Below are positions 19,480-32,628 of a stretch of DNA of 64,000 bases, one piece after another (the first letter of the stretch is position 1; each line of letters begins with the position of its first letter). Source of the stretch: Mycoplasmopsis bovigenitalium (lineage in GTDB: Bacteria > Bacillota_I > Bacilli_A > Mycoplasmatales > Metamycoplasmataceae). The notes beneath the pieces are model-generated. The model was not told the DNA's origin. It saw nothing but the letters and a program-made list of their open reading frames with translations, and made no database searches. The stretch spans positions 777,513-841,512 of the forward strand of contig NZ_LR214970.1 in assembly GCF_900660525.1 (NCBI RefSeq), given 5' to 3'. Made by a program: the position numbers and the translations under genes.

Positions 19480-22400
19480 TTAATTTTCATATTCTTTTTT
19501 AGCTTTTTCAAAGTTTTCAAACTTGTCTTCTGCGTTTTGTTGTTTAGCGGTTGCCACTTTAGTTTCTAAGTCAGCAAGAATCTCATCGGTTTGATTTTTA
19601 ACTTCGTTATATTCATTGATTAATTTTTGTTTTTTCTCTTTTAATTTTTCAATGGCTTGTTTAAGTTCTTCTTGCGCTGCTTTAATTTGTTCAGCAGAAT
19701 AAGTACTAGGAGCGGCTTTAACTATTGCTTCATTTTTCTGAATTGCGGCATCAAGTTCATTTTTAACTGATTCAAGAGCTTTGTTTGTTTTTTCTTCATC
19801 AGAAAGAACCTTTTTCAATTCATTTTCAATGATTTTCGACAATTCATGTTTTTCTTTTGCCTCAGCAACAGCCTTGTTGACTTTAGCAATTTTACTTGCA
19901 ATTAACTCCGTTGTATCAATTGGTTCGCTAGTTAAGTTTGGCATATTGTCGGCAATAACTTTATCAAGTGCTGCGACATTTTCACCGCTTACTTTTTTGT
20001 CTAATGAAGAATCTTTTTCGATTTGTTCTTTTTCATTGATTGCTTTTCTAAGAGCATCAATTAATTCATTTTCTTTTAGAGCTAAGTTTTTTGCTTCTAA
20101 TAAATCATTTAAGGAATCTGAATCAAGTTTTTTATTAACAAATTCTTGAATTTTATCAATTGCACTGTTGAATTTAGCTTTTGTTCCATCAGCTGCGTCA
20201 GCATCAATAGGGAATTTTTTCGGAGTCAATCTATCTGAAATTGCTTCAAGTTTATCTTTATTGAATGAAATATCAAGATGTTGCTCTCTTTGTTCTAATT
20301 CTTTTAATTTGTTATGTAAGTCGGCAGCAGTTGGTAGTTCTTCCGAAATTGCAATATCATTAACAAGAGCAGTCAATGAATCAATAGTTTTGTTTGTTTC
20401 ACTAATTGAATCAGGAACTCTTTTTCTAATATCGGGGTCTTTTGATAACTCAGCAGATTTATCTTTAAAGCTTGCAATTTTTTGGTCAACTTCAATAACT
20501 TTTTCAATCAATGAGTCAAACCCCGCAGCTTGGTCAGTTAAAATTAACTTTCTATCTTTAGTTAATTTAGGATTTTGAGCTTCTTTTTTAAGTTTATCTA
20601 AACGACTACGTAATTGAGTTTCACCGTTTGTTTTATTTTCACCAGAATTTTTGAATAATTCATCAAGTTTTTGCTCAATATTTTTAATTTTAAGGTTTAG
20701 TGAACCCTCTTTTCTTTTCTCAGCAACTGTTTTTAAAATGTCATTTGCTTTTTGAGTAAGTTGAGCTATTTTTTCAGGGTCAGCATTGTCAGCTAATTCG
20801 TCTTTAATTGCTTGTTTGATTTTTTCAAATTCTGCAGTTTCTAGCTCAAAGTTTTTTAAATCGCCGTATTCGTTTTTAACATCATTAAATAGTTTATCTA
20901 AATTATTAATTGAAGAATCGGCACTAGCAATAGCTTGAGTGATTTTTTGGTTGCTTTTAACAAGTTCATTTGCTTTGTTGAAAATATTTAAACTTTGATC
21001 ACTATTTAATGATTGTGAGTTAGCTATTTTTTCTTTATCAGCATCAGAAATAGAGCTTGGATTTAGTGCTAAATTCAATAAATTATTAATATTTTGAGCA
21101 TTATTCGTCAATTCATTTTGACTTTGAGTAATTTTATTTAAATGTGCAAGTGCATTTTCACTGTATTTCGGTGGTTGCTCATTAGTTGGATTAAATGCAG
21201 TTTCTGCATATTGTTTTGATTTAGCAAGAGCTAAAATTGATTCATTGTGTTTTTGAGCAGCGCTTAATACATTAACTACAAATTTATATTTCTTAATTTG
21301 TTCAATTAATTCTTTTGAAGTAATTGGGTTGAATTTTATTGAAGTTATTGAGTTAGTTTCTTTGTTTAAATCATTAACAATTTTGCTTAGAGCTTCAATA
21401 TTTATGTATTTATTTTGTAGTTCATTGCGAACATTTTCTGGCAATGATAAAAACTCAATATTGTGGGCAATATTTAATTTTTCTAATTCTGAATTTGATG
21501 TTTTTTCTAAGTGTTCTAGAACTTGTTTTTCAATTACACGTAGTTTTTCATTGAATAAATGTTTGTTTTCAACAATGTTTTTGATTTCGAATTTATCTTT
21601 GCTGCTAAATATTGAAACTTCGTTTAATAAATCAGTCGCAAGCTGTTGAGCATTTTTGCTTAAATAACGCTCTAAAATTGGTTTATTGTAATCATTTAAT
21701 TCAAGAATTTCGTGTTCTAGTTCATTAATTGTATCTTTAAGTTCAATTCTTGCACCAATAATTGATTCAAGAGCGTTTTGTTTACCTTTTAATATTTCAA
21801 CAAGTTGACTTACGTCTTTTGAATCATTAAATATTTCGTGAATTTGGTCTTCGAATTGTTTTTCTTCAGGTAATGAAATTAATTTTGTAACTTTGTGAGC
21901 TTTTTGTGCTTCATTTATTAAGTTTTGTGCGTTTTTATCCGCTGTTTTAAGTGTATTAATCTCATTTCTAAATTTAATTATGTTAGCAATTAGTGTTGAT
22001 TTATTTAATTTATCAGGTTCATTGGCATTAACTATTGCATTGAAGTCTTTGTTATTTTTAATTTTGTCAAATATATTTTGCGCAAAATTAAGTTCTTTTT
22101 GTGAATCAACAAATGATTTAAATTCATTAATAATGTCGGCATTGGTTTTAGTTCTATCTTGCAACATTTTCTTAAATGTTTTAAGGTTAGCTAAAACATT
22201 ATCAAAATCTTCAAGGGTTTGTGAAACATCTAATTTATAAGCAATAATTGTTAAATAGTATTCAGATAATTTATTGTAAACTTGAATTTCATGTTTTGCA
22301 AGGATTCTATCAAATTCTTTGTTAGCAACAATTTGGTTATCCAATGTAAATTTAATTAGATTGTCAAATACATTTCGATTGTAGCTAACTGATTGTTCTA

Positions 22401-23343
22401 AGTCAATTGATTTTTTAAATTCTTTTAAATCATTAACATAAATTGAATTTGCACCAATATTATTTAATAATTCATTCACAATTTTGTTAACAACGTTTTG
22501 AACATCAGCATTAACAATTTCATTCATTTCATGCGAAACTGCTTTAAATTTAGCAAGAATTTGTGAGTTATCTGTTGATTTAGCACCTGCAATAACTCCT
22601 TCAATGAATTCTTTTGTTCTTGCAATATCATTAATTCTAAATGAAGGCTCAAAAAGCATTAATTCAATTTGATGAGCATTCGAATCAAAACTATTTCTTA
22701 ATGCTTTGGTTGGCATTAATTCTCTTGCTTGTTCAATATTATCATCTAGAGAATTATTAACTTGCATTAAGTATTTTTCAACAAGTTTATATTGAGCATT
22801 GATTTTTTGTTCAAAAAATTCTTTATATGACTTAATAAATTCTTGTTGTTTTTGTTTTGGAATATCTAAGAAGTTACCAAGTGCTAATTTAAGGTCAGAA
22901 ATTTTATTATGACTAAATTGAGAAGCAAGGTCTTTTTCTTGTAGACGTTTTGCTTGAGGTTCTAATAGTTCTTTTAATTTCTTAACTTCGCTTACACTTA
23001 ACCCATCGTTAGCAATTAAAGCATTAACTCAATTAAAGATAACGTCTTTTTGTATGTTACCAATTTGATTAAGTGTTTTTCATTTTTCTAAATAAGAAGT
23101 AGAAGGAGCAAACAAAATATGCTCTAAACTTTGCAGTTGTTTTTTTATAACATTATTTTCAGGTGAATCTGGCAATAATGAGTTAGAGTATTTTTTAAAT
23201 GAATCATTAAAATCTTGATATCTATTAATAACTTGATTTTTGCTTCTTTTTTGGAATGACGAAACAACTGCTAATGTAGCAGCAGTACTTGCAATGCTTG
23301 CTAGTGCTAAAAATCCAGCTATTGTACCTGCGGTTTTAGTCAT
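19480..23343 (-). CDS. Giant coiled-coil surface protein 1, N-terminal part (1287 aa to first TAA)
   Basis: This is the translated N-terminal part of a gene that would encode about 2898 aa without two in-frame TAA codons. The N-terminus (MTKTAGTIAGFLALASIAST, then AATLAVVSSF) is an uncleaved signal/anchor segment, and the rest is long lysine/glutamate-rich coiled coil, so it is likely exposed on the cell surface. It has an excellent Shine-Dalgarno (GGAGG) that overlaps the end of the upstream giant gene, and its ATG shares a base with that gene's stop (TAATG). Massive anchored coiled-coil proteins of this kind (for example Msp of M. arthritidis, Lmp of M. hominis) are linked to adhesion and antigenic variation. 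I infer a similar role only from architecture. Confidence 0.8.
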
Positions 23344-26300
23344 TATTCTACCTCCTTATTGTCTTCTCTTATTCTAATAAACATCCCAAACTTATCAACT
23401 TGATTTCAGAAATTAGTGTCTGGACGTCCTTTGCCATCGCTATTTTCACTACGTCTAACTTTTCATTCTTTTTCTTTATCTCTCTCATTCAAATATTCTT
23501 TATTAGTATAATAAATAGCCATTTGTTGAGCATATATATGAGCTTTTATATGGTTTAATTGTTCCCCATTTAGCTGTGTTACTTTTGAAACTTCAGCATC
23601 GGCTGCTTTTTTAACTTTATCAACTATTTTGCCTATTTTAACAAGTGACCAAACAGGGTCTTTCATTTTAATTTTGTATTTATATGAACTATCATTTCAA
23701 GGAATATCTAGTATTTCCTCATAATTTAAGTGCAAAATAGTAAATTGATTTTCGTCTTCCGAAACCAATGGAATATAAATAAAGTAAGGAATTCACATTT
23801 TAATAATATTTCCTTGAACAACCATGTCCGTGTCTGCTTGAGCTCAGTACATAAATTGCTTTCCGCCAAATTTTGCCACCTTGTATTTTTTACCGGCAAA
23901 AGTTAATACACCGTCTTTTAATTTAAATTTGTATTTCATTATTGGTGCACTAGTAGATAGGTCCATTTTTGATAATTCATCATTGTTATTTGTTATTTGT
24001 TGAAGTAATTGTTTATTGTCTCAACTAAATAAATCATCAGGTTGTTTAATTTTACTATTTAAGGCATTGTTTCACTCATCATCAGTGCTAAAAGTAATGT
24101 CTTCTCTAAAGAATTGTAATTTTTTCTCTTTTTTATAATCTGCAGCGGCGGCAAAAGTACTTAAAAATCCAGAAGCAAATGTTTTATTGTTTCAACCCGC
24201 TTTATAAGCATCGAATACATCAGTACTTTCCAATATATTAAAAGTATTTTTTCCAACTTTTTCTTGTTTTAAGTTTACATTAACGTGATCTTTAGTAGCA
24301 ATAAATGTAGTTTGCGTATTAAATGTTACTCATACGTCTTTAAATTCCAATTCATATGATTCAACATCTTTATAGTTTGAATCATCTGCTTTTTTGTTGT
24401 ACTTAATTTTGAAATTCAATTTAGTTTTCTTAATTGAAGTATCAGCTTGCACAAATTCAGGCGCAAATTTATCTGATGCAGAATTTCTAGTTAAATAAAC
24501 GCTAACATTTGATGTATTAAATGGCATATTTGTATTTTTCAAGAATGTAAATCTCTTGAATAAATTCATTATTTCAGGTTTGTTTGTTATATCAAGTTCT
24601 AAAGCATTGCTGCTTGAATCATTATTCACCAATTGAGCAAAATCTTCATAAAGAGTTTTATGCAATGGCACAATATCTTTCATATTTTTATTATCATCAG
24701 CGTATAAATAATCAAATACTAGTTGTTTATTTTCTTGTTTATTAAATCATTCTAATAATGACACAGCAGGTTTATATACACCATTTAGAACTTCAAGTTT
24801 TGTATCAATATCACTTGCAACATTATTTAAAACATTATCAGCAGCAACTTTACTTGATTGATTTAATGAATCATATAATGGTTTATATGCACTAATGAAA
24901 GTAGCAAAAGCTTTATTTTGTTTTGCATCATCAGATCTAAAGTTTTCTGATGCAACTATATTAAGGAAGTTAGTAATAGTTCTATTTTGAATAAATCTAG
25001 TATAAATACCTTTTAGACTATCTTCATCATCTTGAGAATTATTATCACCTTTAATTAATGTATTAATACTTTGTAAGCCTTTTAGTAATTTATCAATAGT
25101 TGAGTGATATGTAGTGAATTCAGCTTTAGCACTTGAATCAGCACTTGTTGCGTTATCTTTGTAATTTTGATTGTTAAAGTCAAATGAAGAAGAGTTATTA
25201 CTACTTGCAACAGAAGATAAATCAGTTGTTTTTGTGTTTACATCATTAATTCTAGTTAGTAGAGTTGATGATTCAATGTTATCAACGCCCTTATTTATTT
25301 TGTATATTTTTTCAATTAAGCTATATAACCTATCACCATTACCATCTTTTTTAACTTGTTCATTAAATTTAGTAATACTATCTTTAATTAGTTTAAATGC
25401 AGTTGCAGATTTTTCTTTTAGTTCTTTGTATTTAGCTTCAACATTTTTAAAGTGAAGATTCATATTTCTTGCATCTTGAATATATGATCCTTCTTTAAAT
25501 GAACTTGAATTTAGATATTGATTAACTTTTTCAATTTCTGCTTTATAAGCATTAATTTCTGAAGAAATACCTATGTAACTTAATAAACTTGTACTGTCAT
25601 TTTTGTTGATTTTTTGTAATGAATCAACACTAAATTCTTGTGCTGTAAGTAATTTAACATATTTATCAAATCAACTATTCATAGCAGTTAGACGGTTTTT
25701 ATTAAAGTTGTAAATAGCTTGTTTTTGCTCTTTAATTTTGTCTTTAGCAGTGTTAATCAACTCAGTTACTGATTTAATTGTTGCCAAGTCAGCAAATTCT
25801 TCATTATCTTTTTTTCTTACTTCTAGAGTATCAAAACCATCAATTGTTGGTTTATTAGTATTGTAATTAGTTTTAATATATTCATCTATATCTTTAAGTT
25901 CTCTAATAATTGCATTGGTTTCACGTTTTTTCTCGGCTTTAAGTTTGCTGATTACGCCATATGAATTATTTTCAATACCCTCGATTAGAGTAGATCTTTT
26001 TGAACGTAGATCCGCATCGCTTGATAGATTTTCAGTATTTAATAATTTTTCTGCTTCTTTTATTTTTTCATCTAATTCATCATAAAGTTTTTTCATTAAA
26101 GCTGATTCTTTATTGTAGTAATCTGTTTGACTTGATTTAGCATCAAATTCTTTTGCTTTTTTGATAGTTTCTTGAAGTGTTTTAGATGATTCTAATACTT
26201 GCTCGAATGCTAATACACCACCATTTAAATATTGAGACTCAATGTCTTTAATTTTTTGCTCTGCAGAACTATCTAATTGTTTAATAGCAGTAGCAAAACG

Positions 26301-29300
26301 CGCCAGTATAGCAGCTGGGATTTTTCTTGCATTTTCTTCTAAACCAGAAGTTTTTAGTTTATTATCAGCTTCAGCATGTTTAATTAATAATTCTAATTTA
26401 GCTTTATGAACTTTAACTTTTTCTAATTGCTCCTGTAGTTTAAATTCATTAAAGTCAGTAAAGTAAACATTTTTGTTTAGTTCTGTTTCAGCTACATGTT
26501 CAATAGCTGAAACTATTTCATCGGTTTTGCTTATTGCATTTGTTAGTTCAGTTGTTTTTGGATTTTTACCATTTGCTTCAGTTTTTTTATCTTTTAATAA
26601 TTTAACGTTTTCCGCTAAAGTAATAAATTTGTCAGTTAATGAGTGTGCTAAATCAATTTTTGCTTCATGCTCATCAATTTCAGATAGTTTGTTAAAATCA
26701 TTAACATTTTGCAATTTAGTAAGAATGTCTTTGTAAAATGCAAGTTGATCTTTTTTAAGTTCTGTAAATGTATCAGTGTTATTTTTAGCATTAATACGTT
26801 TTATTTCATCATCAAAATTAGTTTTTGCTTTTTCAAAAACTTTTTTACGCGAATTATAAAGAACTTCAGCTTTAGAAATTTTATCCAAGGCAGAATCTCT
26901 TAGAGTTTTAAGATTTGATGTTAAATTAACTGGCTCAAAGTTTTGAGGGACTTCTGGAACAGTTGATAAAACACTCTCGCCAAAGTTCTTCTTATCTCAT
27001 TCATAGCCATACTGTACACTTTGGAACTCGAATTTATCTAATTCATATTTTGCAAGAATTTGTTTATGTGTCTCAAGTAATGATTTTGTGGTTACAATAA
27101 CACTACTTAGGAGTTGAATTCTATTTAAATCTTTTTTAACACTATCATCATTTGCAAAATCTTTTAATTTACCAATAAATTGTTTAAATTGATTATGTTT
27201 TGTTTGCGATTCATCTGTTGAATTTAAGCCAGGTTTATATTGAATTGCTTCTAAAGTTTTGTCCAAATCACTAAATTGATCATTTACTTTTTTGGCTTCA
27301 TTTATTCTAGCGCTTATAGCTTTAATTTTCTCTTTAATTTCTTCATATTTATCAAAGTTTTTGTAATTTTCTTGCGCATTTTGAATTTCTTTAGCTAATT
27401 CATCTTTTAATGATTTTAAAGTTTCATTAATTGGACCGTCTTCAGTGCTTTTTGTTAAATCATCTGCTATTTTAACGACTTTTGCAAACTCGGTAATGTT
27501 TTCGATATTGGCTTTAATAATATCTGCTTGCTCTTCCAATTTAGCTGCTTTATCTTTAGCTGGTTTTGGATTCTTGATATCTGGTTTTATAGCATCTAGT
27601 TCACTATTATATGAATCCAATAGTTTTGCAATCTCATCTTTAGCTTTTGGATCGATTTCAGGTCTATTTAAGCTGTCTTCAACAGATTTTTTAACTGAAT
27701 TAATTTTTTCCTTAGCGCTTTCCGAAATTTCATTAAATTGTTGCGCATCATTAAATTTCTCAGTTATATCGTGTGTTTTGTTAATAATATCAAGGTTTGT
27801 TGGAGTACCAGAGTGGGGTTTGTCTGTGAAAGGTGTAGAGTTTTTTAATATATCAGTTAATGTTTTTTTAACTTCAGGATTAACACCATCTTTAGCTGCT
27901 TTAGACATTATTTTCTCTTGTTTTTCAAGAAGATTTTCAAGTGAACCTAGTTTTTCATATTGTTTGATAATGTCTGATGTTTGTGTTGGGTTATCTTTTG
28001 AATCAACATCTGCTTTAAGTACATTTAATAATTCAGATAGTTTGTCAAATGGAGTTTTTCCATCATCGCCTGTGATTTCAAGATTTGCAGATTTTGCTTT
28101 TTCTTTAAGTTCTTCAATTTTCTTTTGAACTTCTTGTTGTTTGTGAGCAAATTTATCTTTATTAAATGCTAAATCTAGTTTGTTTCTTAGCTCTTTAATT
28201 TGAGTAGGCGTTGTAGTATCAAGTTTAATAATTCTGTCAAATTCTGCTTTTAATTTTTGAACTTCAGAACCCTCCGCATCATTGCCATCTTTATATCCAA
28301 CAAATTTGCCATCTTTTTCAGTAGCAATTAATTCCTTAGATTTGTCTTCAAAATCTTTTTTAGCAGCTTCAAATTCTTTGTTAATTAAATCTTTAGCAAG
28401 TTTATATCTACTAATAGCACTTTCGATTTTAGCTTTTGCAGTATTAATTTGTGCTAATGTAGAATTTGGATTAGAAATAACTTTTGATTCAGAATCAATA
28501 ACTTCTTGAATTTGTTTATCAACTTCTTCAAAAATCTTTCTTGGTGCAGTGTTATTGTTTTCTTTATATTGATTGGTTTTTACTTTTTGAAGTTCATTTA
28601 AGCTATCTTTAGCGCTCTTAGATGATTCAATTTTTGCAATTGCTTCATCTAATTTTCTTAGTTTTTCATTAACTCTACCTGCGTCATCAGCAGCATTTAA
28701 TCTATTTGCTTCAATAATTTCTTGAAGGTTTTTTGCTAATTCAGGGTATTTCTGTGCATCAATACCTTTTAATGCTTTTGCAGCTTCATTAACTTTTTTA
28801 GCTAAATCTTGTAATTTATCAAAGTTTGTTAGTTGAGTTTCAACTCTTGTTTTAGCTTCACTTAATTTGTGTTGTAAATCTTTATTTACCTCAGCAATTT
28901 GTTTTTCAAGTTCATGAATCTCTTCTTCATTTTTTGGTAATTGAGATTTATCAGTTATATTAATTCTTTGTTTTCATAATTCTTGAATTTTTTTGTCTAA
29001 TTCTTCTTTTCTATTTTTTAGTTCTTTAGCTTGTTGTTCAAGGGTTTCTGCTTCTTTAATTGCAGCGGTTTTTGCTTTTTGAAGAACTTCAAAATCAGAT
29101 TTAACTAAATCATAAGGGTGTTTAGTTAAAACATCCTTGAATTCATTTGAATCAAGATCACTTTGACCCATTATTAAGCTTTCTTTTTCAAGTTGAGCTT
29201 TAATAACGTTTGTGGCCATTTGTTTTCTTAATGAGTCGATTTCGCTATTGATATTGTCAATATGTGATTTATTATGTTTGTCTGGTTTGAATAAATCTTC

Positions 29301-32003
29301 AAGTAATTTATCGTACTCTTGAATTTTTTGAGTAATTTTTGCATTTTCTTGTTCAAGTTTATCGGTAATTTTTGTAAACTCAGTTTTACTTTTTTCATTT
29401 AGTCCTTGAACTTCTTCTTTTAACTCAGCAGTAGCTTTTTTAGCTTGCTCAAATTCTTGTTTAGCGGCATCTAAATCAGTTTCAAAGTCACTTAAAGATG
29501 GAATTGCTCTACGTAAAACATCCATTTTGTTTTGAGTAATTCTGTTTTTATTTGCTTTTTCAACTTCATTAGTAATTTTTTTGTTTGCATCTGCTTCGTC
29601 TTTAAGTTCACTTAAGCCAACAAGCAATGTTCTTTCAACTGGAGTAAATTGTTGGTTTGCTTTACGTTGTCCGGCAAAAGTATCTTTAATTTGCGATTCA
29701 ATTTTGTTAGCAATACTTGCTCCATCAACTGATTCAACATTTTCAACTAGTTGGTCTAGTGCTTCTTTTAAGTTTTTTTGTAATGTGTGTAAATCAATAG
29801 TGTTATTGGTTGGATTATTAAGTGCTTTTTCAATTAATTCTTTGTATTCATTAATCTTTTTAATGTCATCTGCAAAGTAAATTTTAGCATTATCATTGTC
29901 TTTATAGCCATCAAGAATTTTAATTGCTGAGTGTTTGGTTTTAGCAGATTGCACTAAAATATCAAGATCTTTTTCAAGTTGTTCTTGTGTTTGTTTGATT
30001 TTGTTTAGTTTTTGAATTTTTTCTTCGTGTGAAAGTTTTTTATCACTGTAAATAAGTTGAGATTCAGCCTCAAGCTCTTTTACTTTTTCTAAAATAACTT
30101 GTTTTTCAGCAGAAATTTCACTGTCAGTAAATTTTTCATTGATAAGTTTGTTTAAATCTTGATTTTTTGAATTAATTGTATTAACGATATTAGCCAATCT
30201 AGCATCAGCTAATAATTTAATTGCGTTAGTTACATCACTATTATTTGGTTTAATTTGAGCATTAAGTTCTTGTCTAGTTGCTGTTGAAAATTCGCTAGTG
30301 TAAGCGACTAACACTGGTTTTAAGTCAGCTCAAATTTTAATTAATTGAGCAGAAGGTTTAATTGATTCTTTAGCGAATTCTTCTTCTAGTGAACTTGTGA
30401 TGTGTTTTAGTTCTGATTTATTGACTAAACGTTCTTCATTAATAAGTCTTTCGAATTCGGAAACAAATTCTTCTAGTGGGACATTGTTTTGTTTTAAATT
30501 ATTGATTTTTTTGATACTTTGTTGTATTTTTTGAATTTGTTCTTGAGTTAGAGAAGTGTTTTGGGCATTTGCTTGCGAAAACTCAAATTGAGTTTTAAGG
30601 TTATCTAATCTTTCAAAAATGAATTGTTTAATTAGGTTTTGTGATTCAGCTTCCGACATTATCGCATTAGACTTTTCAAAGTAGACTAGTGCATTTGAGT
30701 ATGGTTGTTTGTTTAATTCGGTAGCAAAATGAACCTTAGTGTCTTGATCTAAGGTTGTTTCGTTAATTCTTTTAACGTTTTCTTTAAGTAGTGTTTGGGC
30801 AACACTAATTAGTGATGTTTGTCTAATGAAATTTGAATATAATTCATGAATTTTTGTTGGTTCACTGCTTGATGTAATTGCTGATTTTGTTGAATTAATG
30901 ATGTTTTGTAGTTCAATTCTAAATTGAGGGTCAAGAGAATTTATTGATTTTTCTTTTTCGCTAATTTGATTTTGTAAATCTTGTTTAACTTCTTGTTGAG
31001 TTTTAAAATACTGAGCTGTTTTATCAAAGAATGTTGATATGTAATCTGTGATGATTTTTTTAGCAGAAACACTTTCTGAACTTGGACTAATAACTTTAAA
31101 ACTTAAATTGCCTTTAATTGTTTGAACAAAGTTTTTTAATCCACTTAACTCAGCAACAAGTTGTTCTCTAACATGGTTTTCAATTTGTAATTCACCAATT
31201 TTCAAGATTGCTTGGTCAATTTGTGCATAAATTTCTTTAACTTCTGCTGTGTTGTTTTGTGACTCGATGTTGTATAGCTCATTTGAAGCTTTTTCAAAGA
31301 AAATTTGATATTCATTTATTGCATCACGTGATGAATAACGAGATAATCTAGTTTCAATAAAGTCAACAACTTTGTTTAAAGCGCTTGCTTTTGCCACAAT
31401 ATTCAAGTCGTCAATTTTGTTTAAGATTGTGAATCTAAAAATATTAATGTCGCGCTCAACATTATTTGTAATTTCTCTTTGTTTATTGTTTAGTTCAACA
31501 ACTTTAGCAACAAATGCGTTTTTATCAATTGTTTTGTTTTTGAAATTTTGAACGCTATTGTTAAAATCAGCTAATAAATCGTGTGCAAAAATATTCTCTT
31601 TTGATTTAGCAATCGCATCATTGAATAGTGCTTCATTTTGTTCATTAGTTTCTTTTAGTAAAACAGTTGCTAAAAGTAAATTTAGTTTATGTTTTGCATC
31701 CAACATGCTTTCAACAACAGATTTAGCATCCCTCGAATTTGAATTTAATTTAATACTACCAACTTGTTTTGCATACTTAATTGCATTTTCAATTTCTAGT
31801 CTATTGTCAGATTTAATATTTGAGTGTGTATTTAAAAAATCAGTAGCTTTATCAGTTGAATCTTTAAGTTTATTAAATACACCTAATTTTTCCTTTGTGC
31901 TTAACTCAGATTTTGAATGCAGAAATGGTAATGTAATAGCAAGCGCGGCTGCTGGAATACCCGTTATCAGCAGCGCAGCTGTTAATTTAGATTTTTTTGA
32001 CAT
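23343..32003 (-). CDS. Giant coiled-coil surface protein 2 (2886 aa)
   Basis: One uninterrupted frame of 2886 aa when UGA is read as Trp. The N-terminus MSKKSKLTAALLITGIPAAA followed by ALAITLPFL is a membrane anchor or signal. Then come about 2300 residues of charged coiled coil with repeated Lys/Glu/Ala/Leu heptads, and a beta-rich C-terminal region (roughly the last 450 residues) with motifs such as NVSVYLTRN and WIPYFIYIPLVSEDE. That C-terminal region resembles the end of the adjacent giant protein 1, and the two lengths differ by only about a dozen residues, so they are paralogues. The start has AGGAGA upstream and lies 17 bases after the small membrane gene. The function is probably surface attachment or immune shielding, by analogy. 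Confidence 0.85.
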
Positions 32004-32020
32004 ATATTTCTCCTATACAA

Positions 32021-32236
32021 TTATTTTTTTCAAAAATTAAACAACCCGTGTTCTCTTTGAGAAGCCGTTCATAACAAACCATCTTCAGTAGAACCGTTAT
32101 ATCTAATAAAGTCAGCTAGATAGGCAATCGACACTGCTAAAATAGCTAAAAACAAAATAACAAATAATATTGCAAAGAATGTCGATGTCTTTGACATATT
32201 GTCAAATTTATTTTCTTTATTACTTACTTTTTTCAT
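32021..32236 (-). CDS. Small single-pass membrane protein heading the giant surface operon
   Basis: This 71-aa protein is too short and UGA-interrupted to be obvious. It reads MKKVSNKENKFDNMSKTSTF, then one strong hydrophobic segment (FAILFVILFLAILAVSIAYL), then ADFIRYNGSTEDGLLW and a short tail with two more Trp from UGA. It lies 17 bases upstream of giant gene 2 on the same strand and directly downstream of the probable promoter, so it is the first gene of the operon. Its role is unknown. A chaperone, export or anchoring partner for the giant proteins is an inference from position only. Confidence 0.65.
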
Positions 32237-32628
32237 ATTTAGTCCCTTATTTTAATTATTAGTATACATTTAATAATTATTAATATTATAATAATTTCAA
32301 AAAAACGATACAATATTTTTTTTGACTTTTACATTAACAAAATCAATTTAAAAAGTAAATCTTCTTCAAAATTTTTATTAAGAAGCACCAGCATTTTTAT
32401 TTTTTTAAAAGCGAAATTATTTCAATAAGCAATATTTAAAATTACTCATTTTAAGAGAATTTTATTTAAGAAAAATCTTTAAGTATGGAATTTTAATTTG
32501 CGTATTTTATTGAAAAAATACACAAAATTTTCATTGCAAAAATCAGTAATTTTTTAAATTTTAAAATGGAATTTTCCATAAATATTGCTATTAAATAATG
32601 AAAATATTTAGTATATAATACTAACACA
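32237..32628. other. AT-rich intergenic region between divergent units
   Basis: This 392-base non-coding stretch separates the minus-strand surface operon from the plus-strand HAD gene. It contains candidate minus-strand -10 boxes (TATACT as AGTATA at 32261-32266, TATAAT as ATTATA at 32284-32289). On the plus side there is a TATAAT just before the HAD gene. A weak CTTCTT/AAGAAG inverted repeat lies near 32360-32385. I see no RNA gene. Confidence 0.6.
32614..32619 (+). promoter_or_regulatory. -10 box of the HAD gene (leaderless start)
   Basis: TATAAT stands 9 bases before the ATG at 32629, with no Shine-Dalgarno. Confidence 0.55.

Noticed and set aside
14647..23343. Three separate genes instead of one interrupted giant gene
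   Set aside because: The three segments share one frame, no start codon with Shine-Dalgarno follows either TAA, and the summed length equals that of the neighbouring paralogue.
19781..32040. Many plus-strand open frames of 60-230 codons opposite the giant genes
   Set aside because: They are serine/phenylalanine/leucine-rich antisense shadows of Lys/Glu/Ala-rich coiled coil, lack Shine-Dalgarno sites and overlap a continuous coding frame.
32237..32628. Small RNA or riboswitch in the gap before the HAD gene
   Set aside because: Only weak inverted repeats are visible, with no conserved motif and no terminator.
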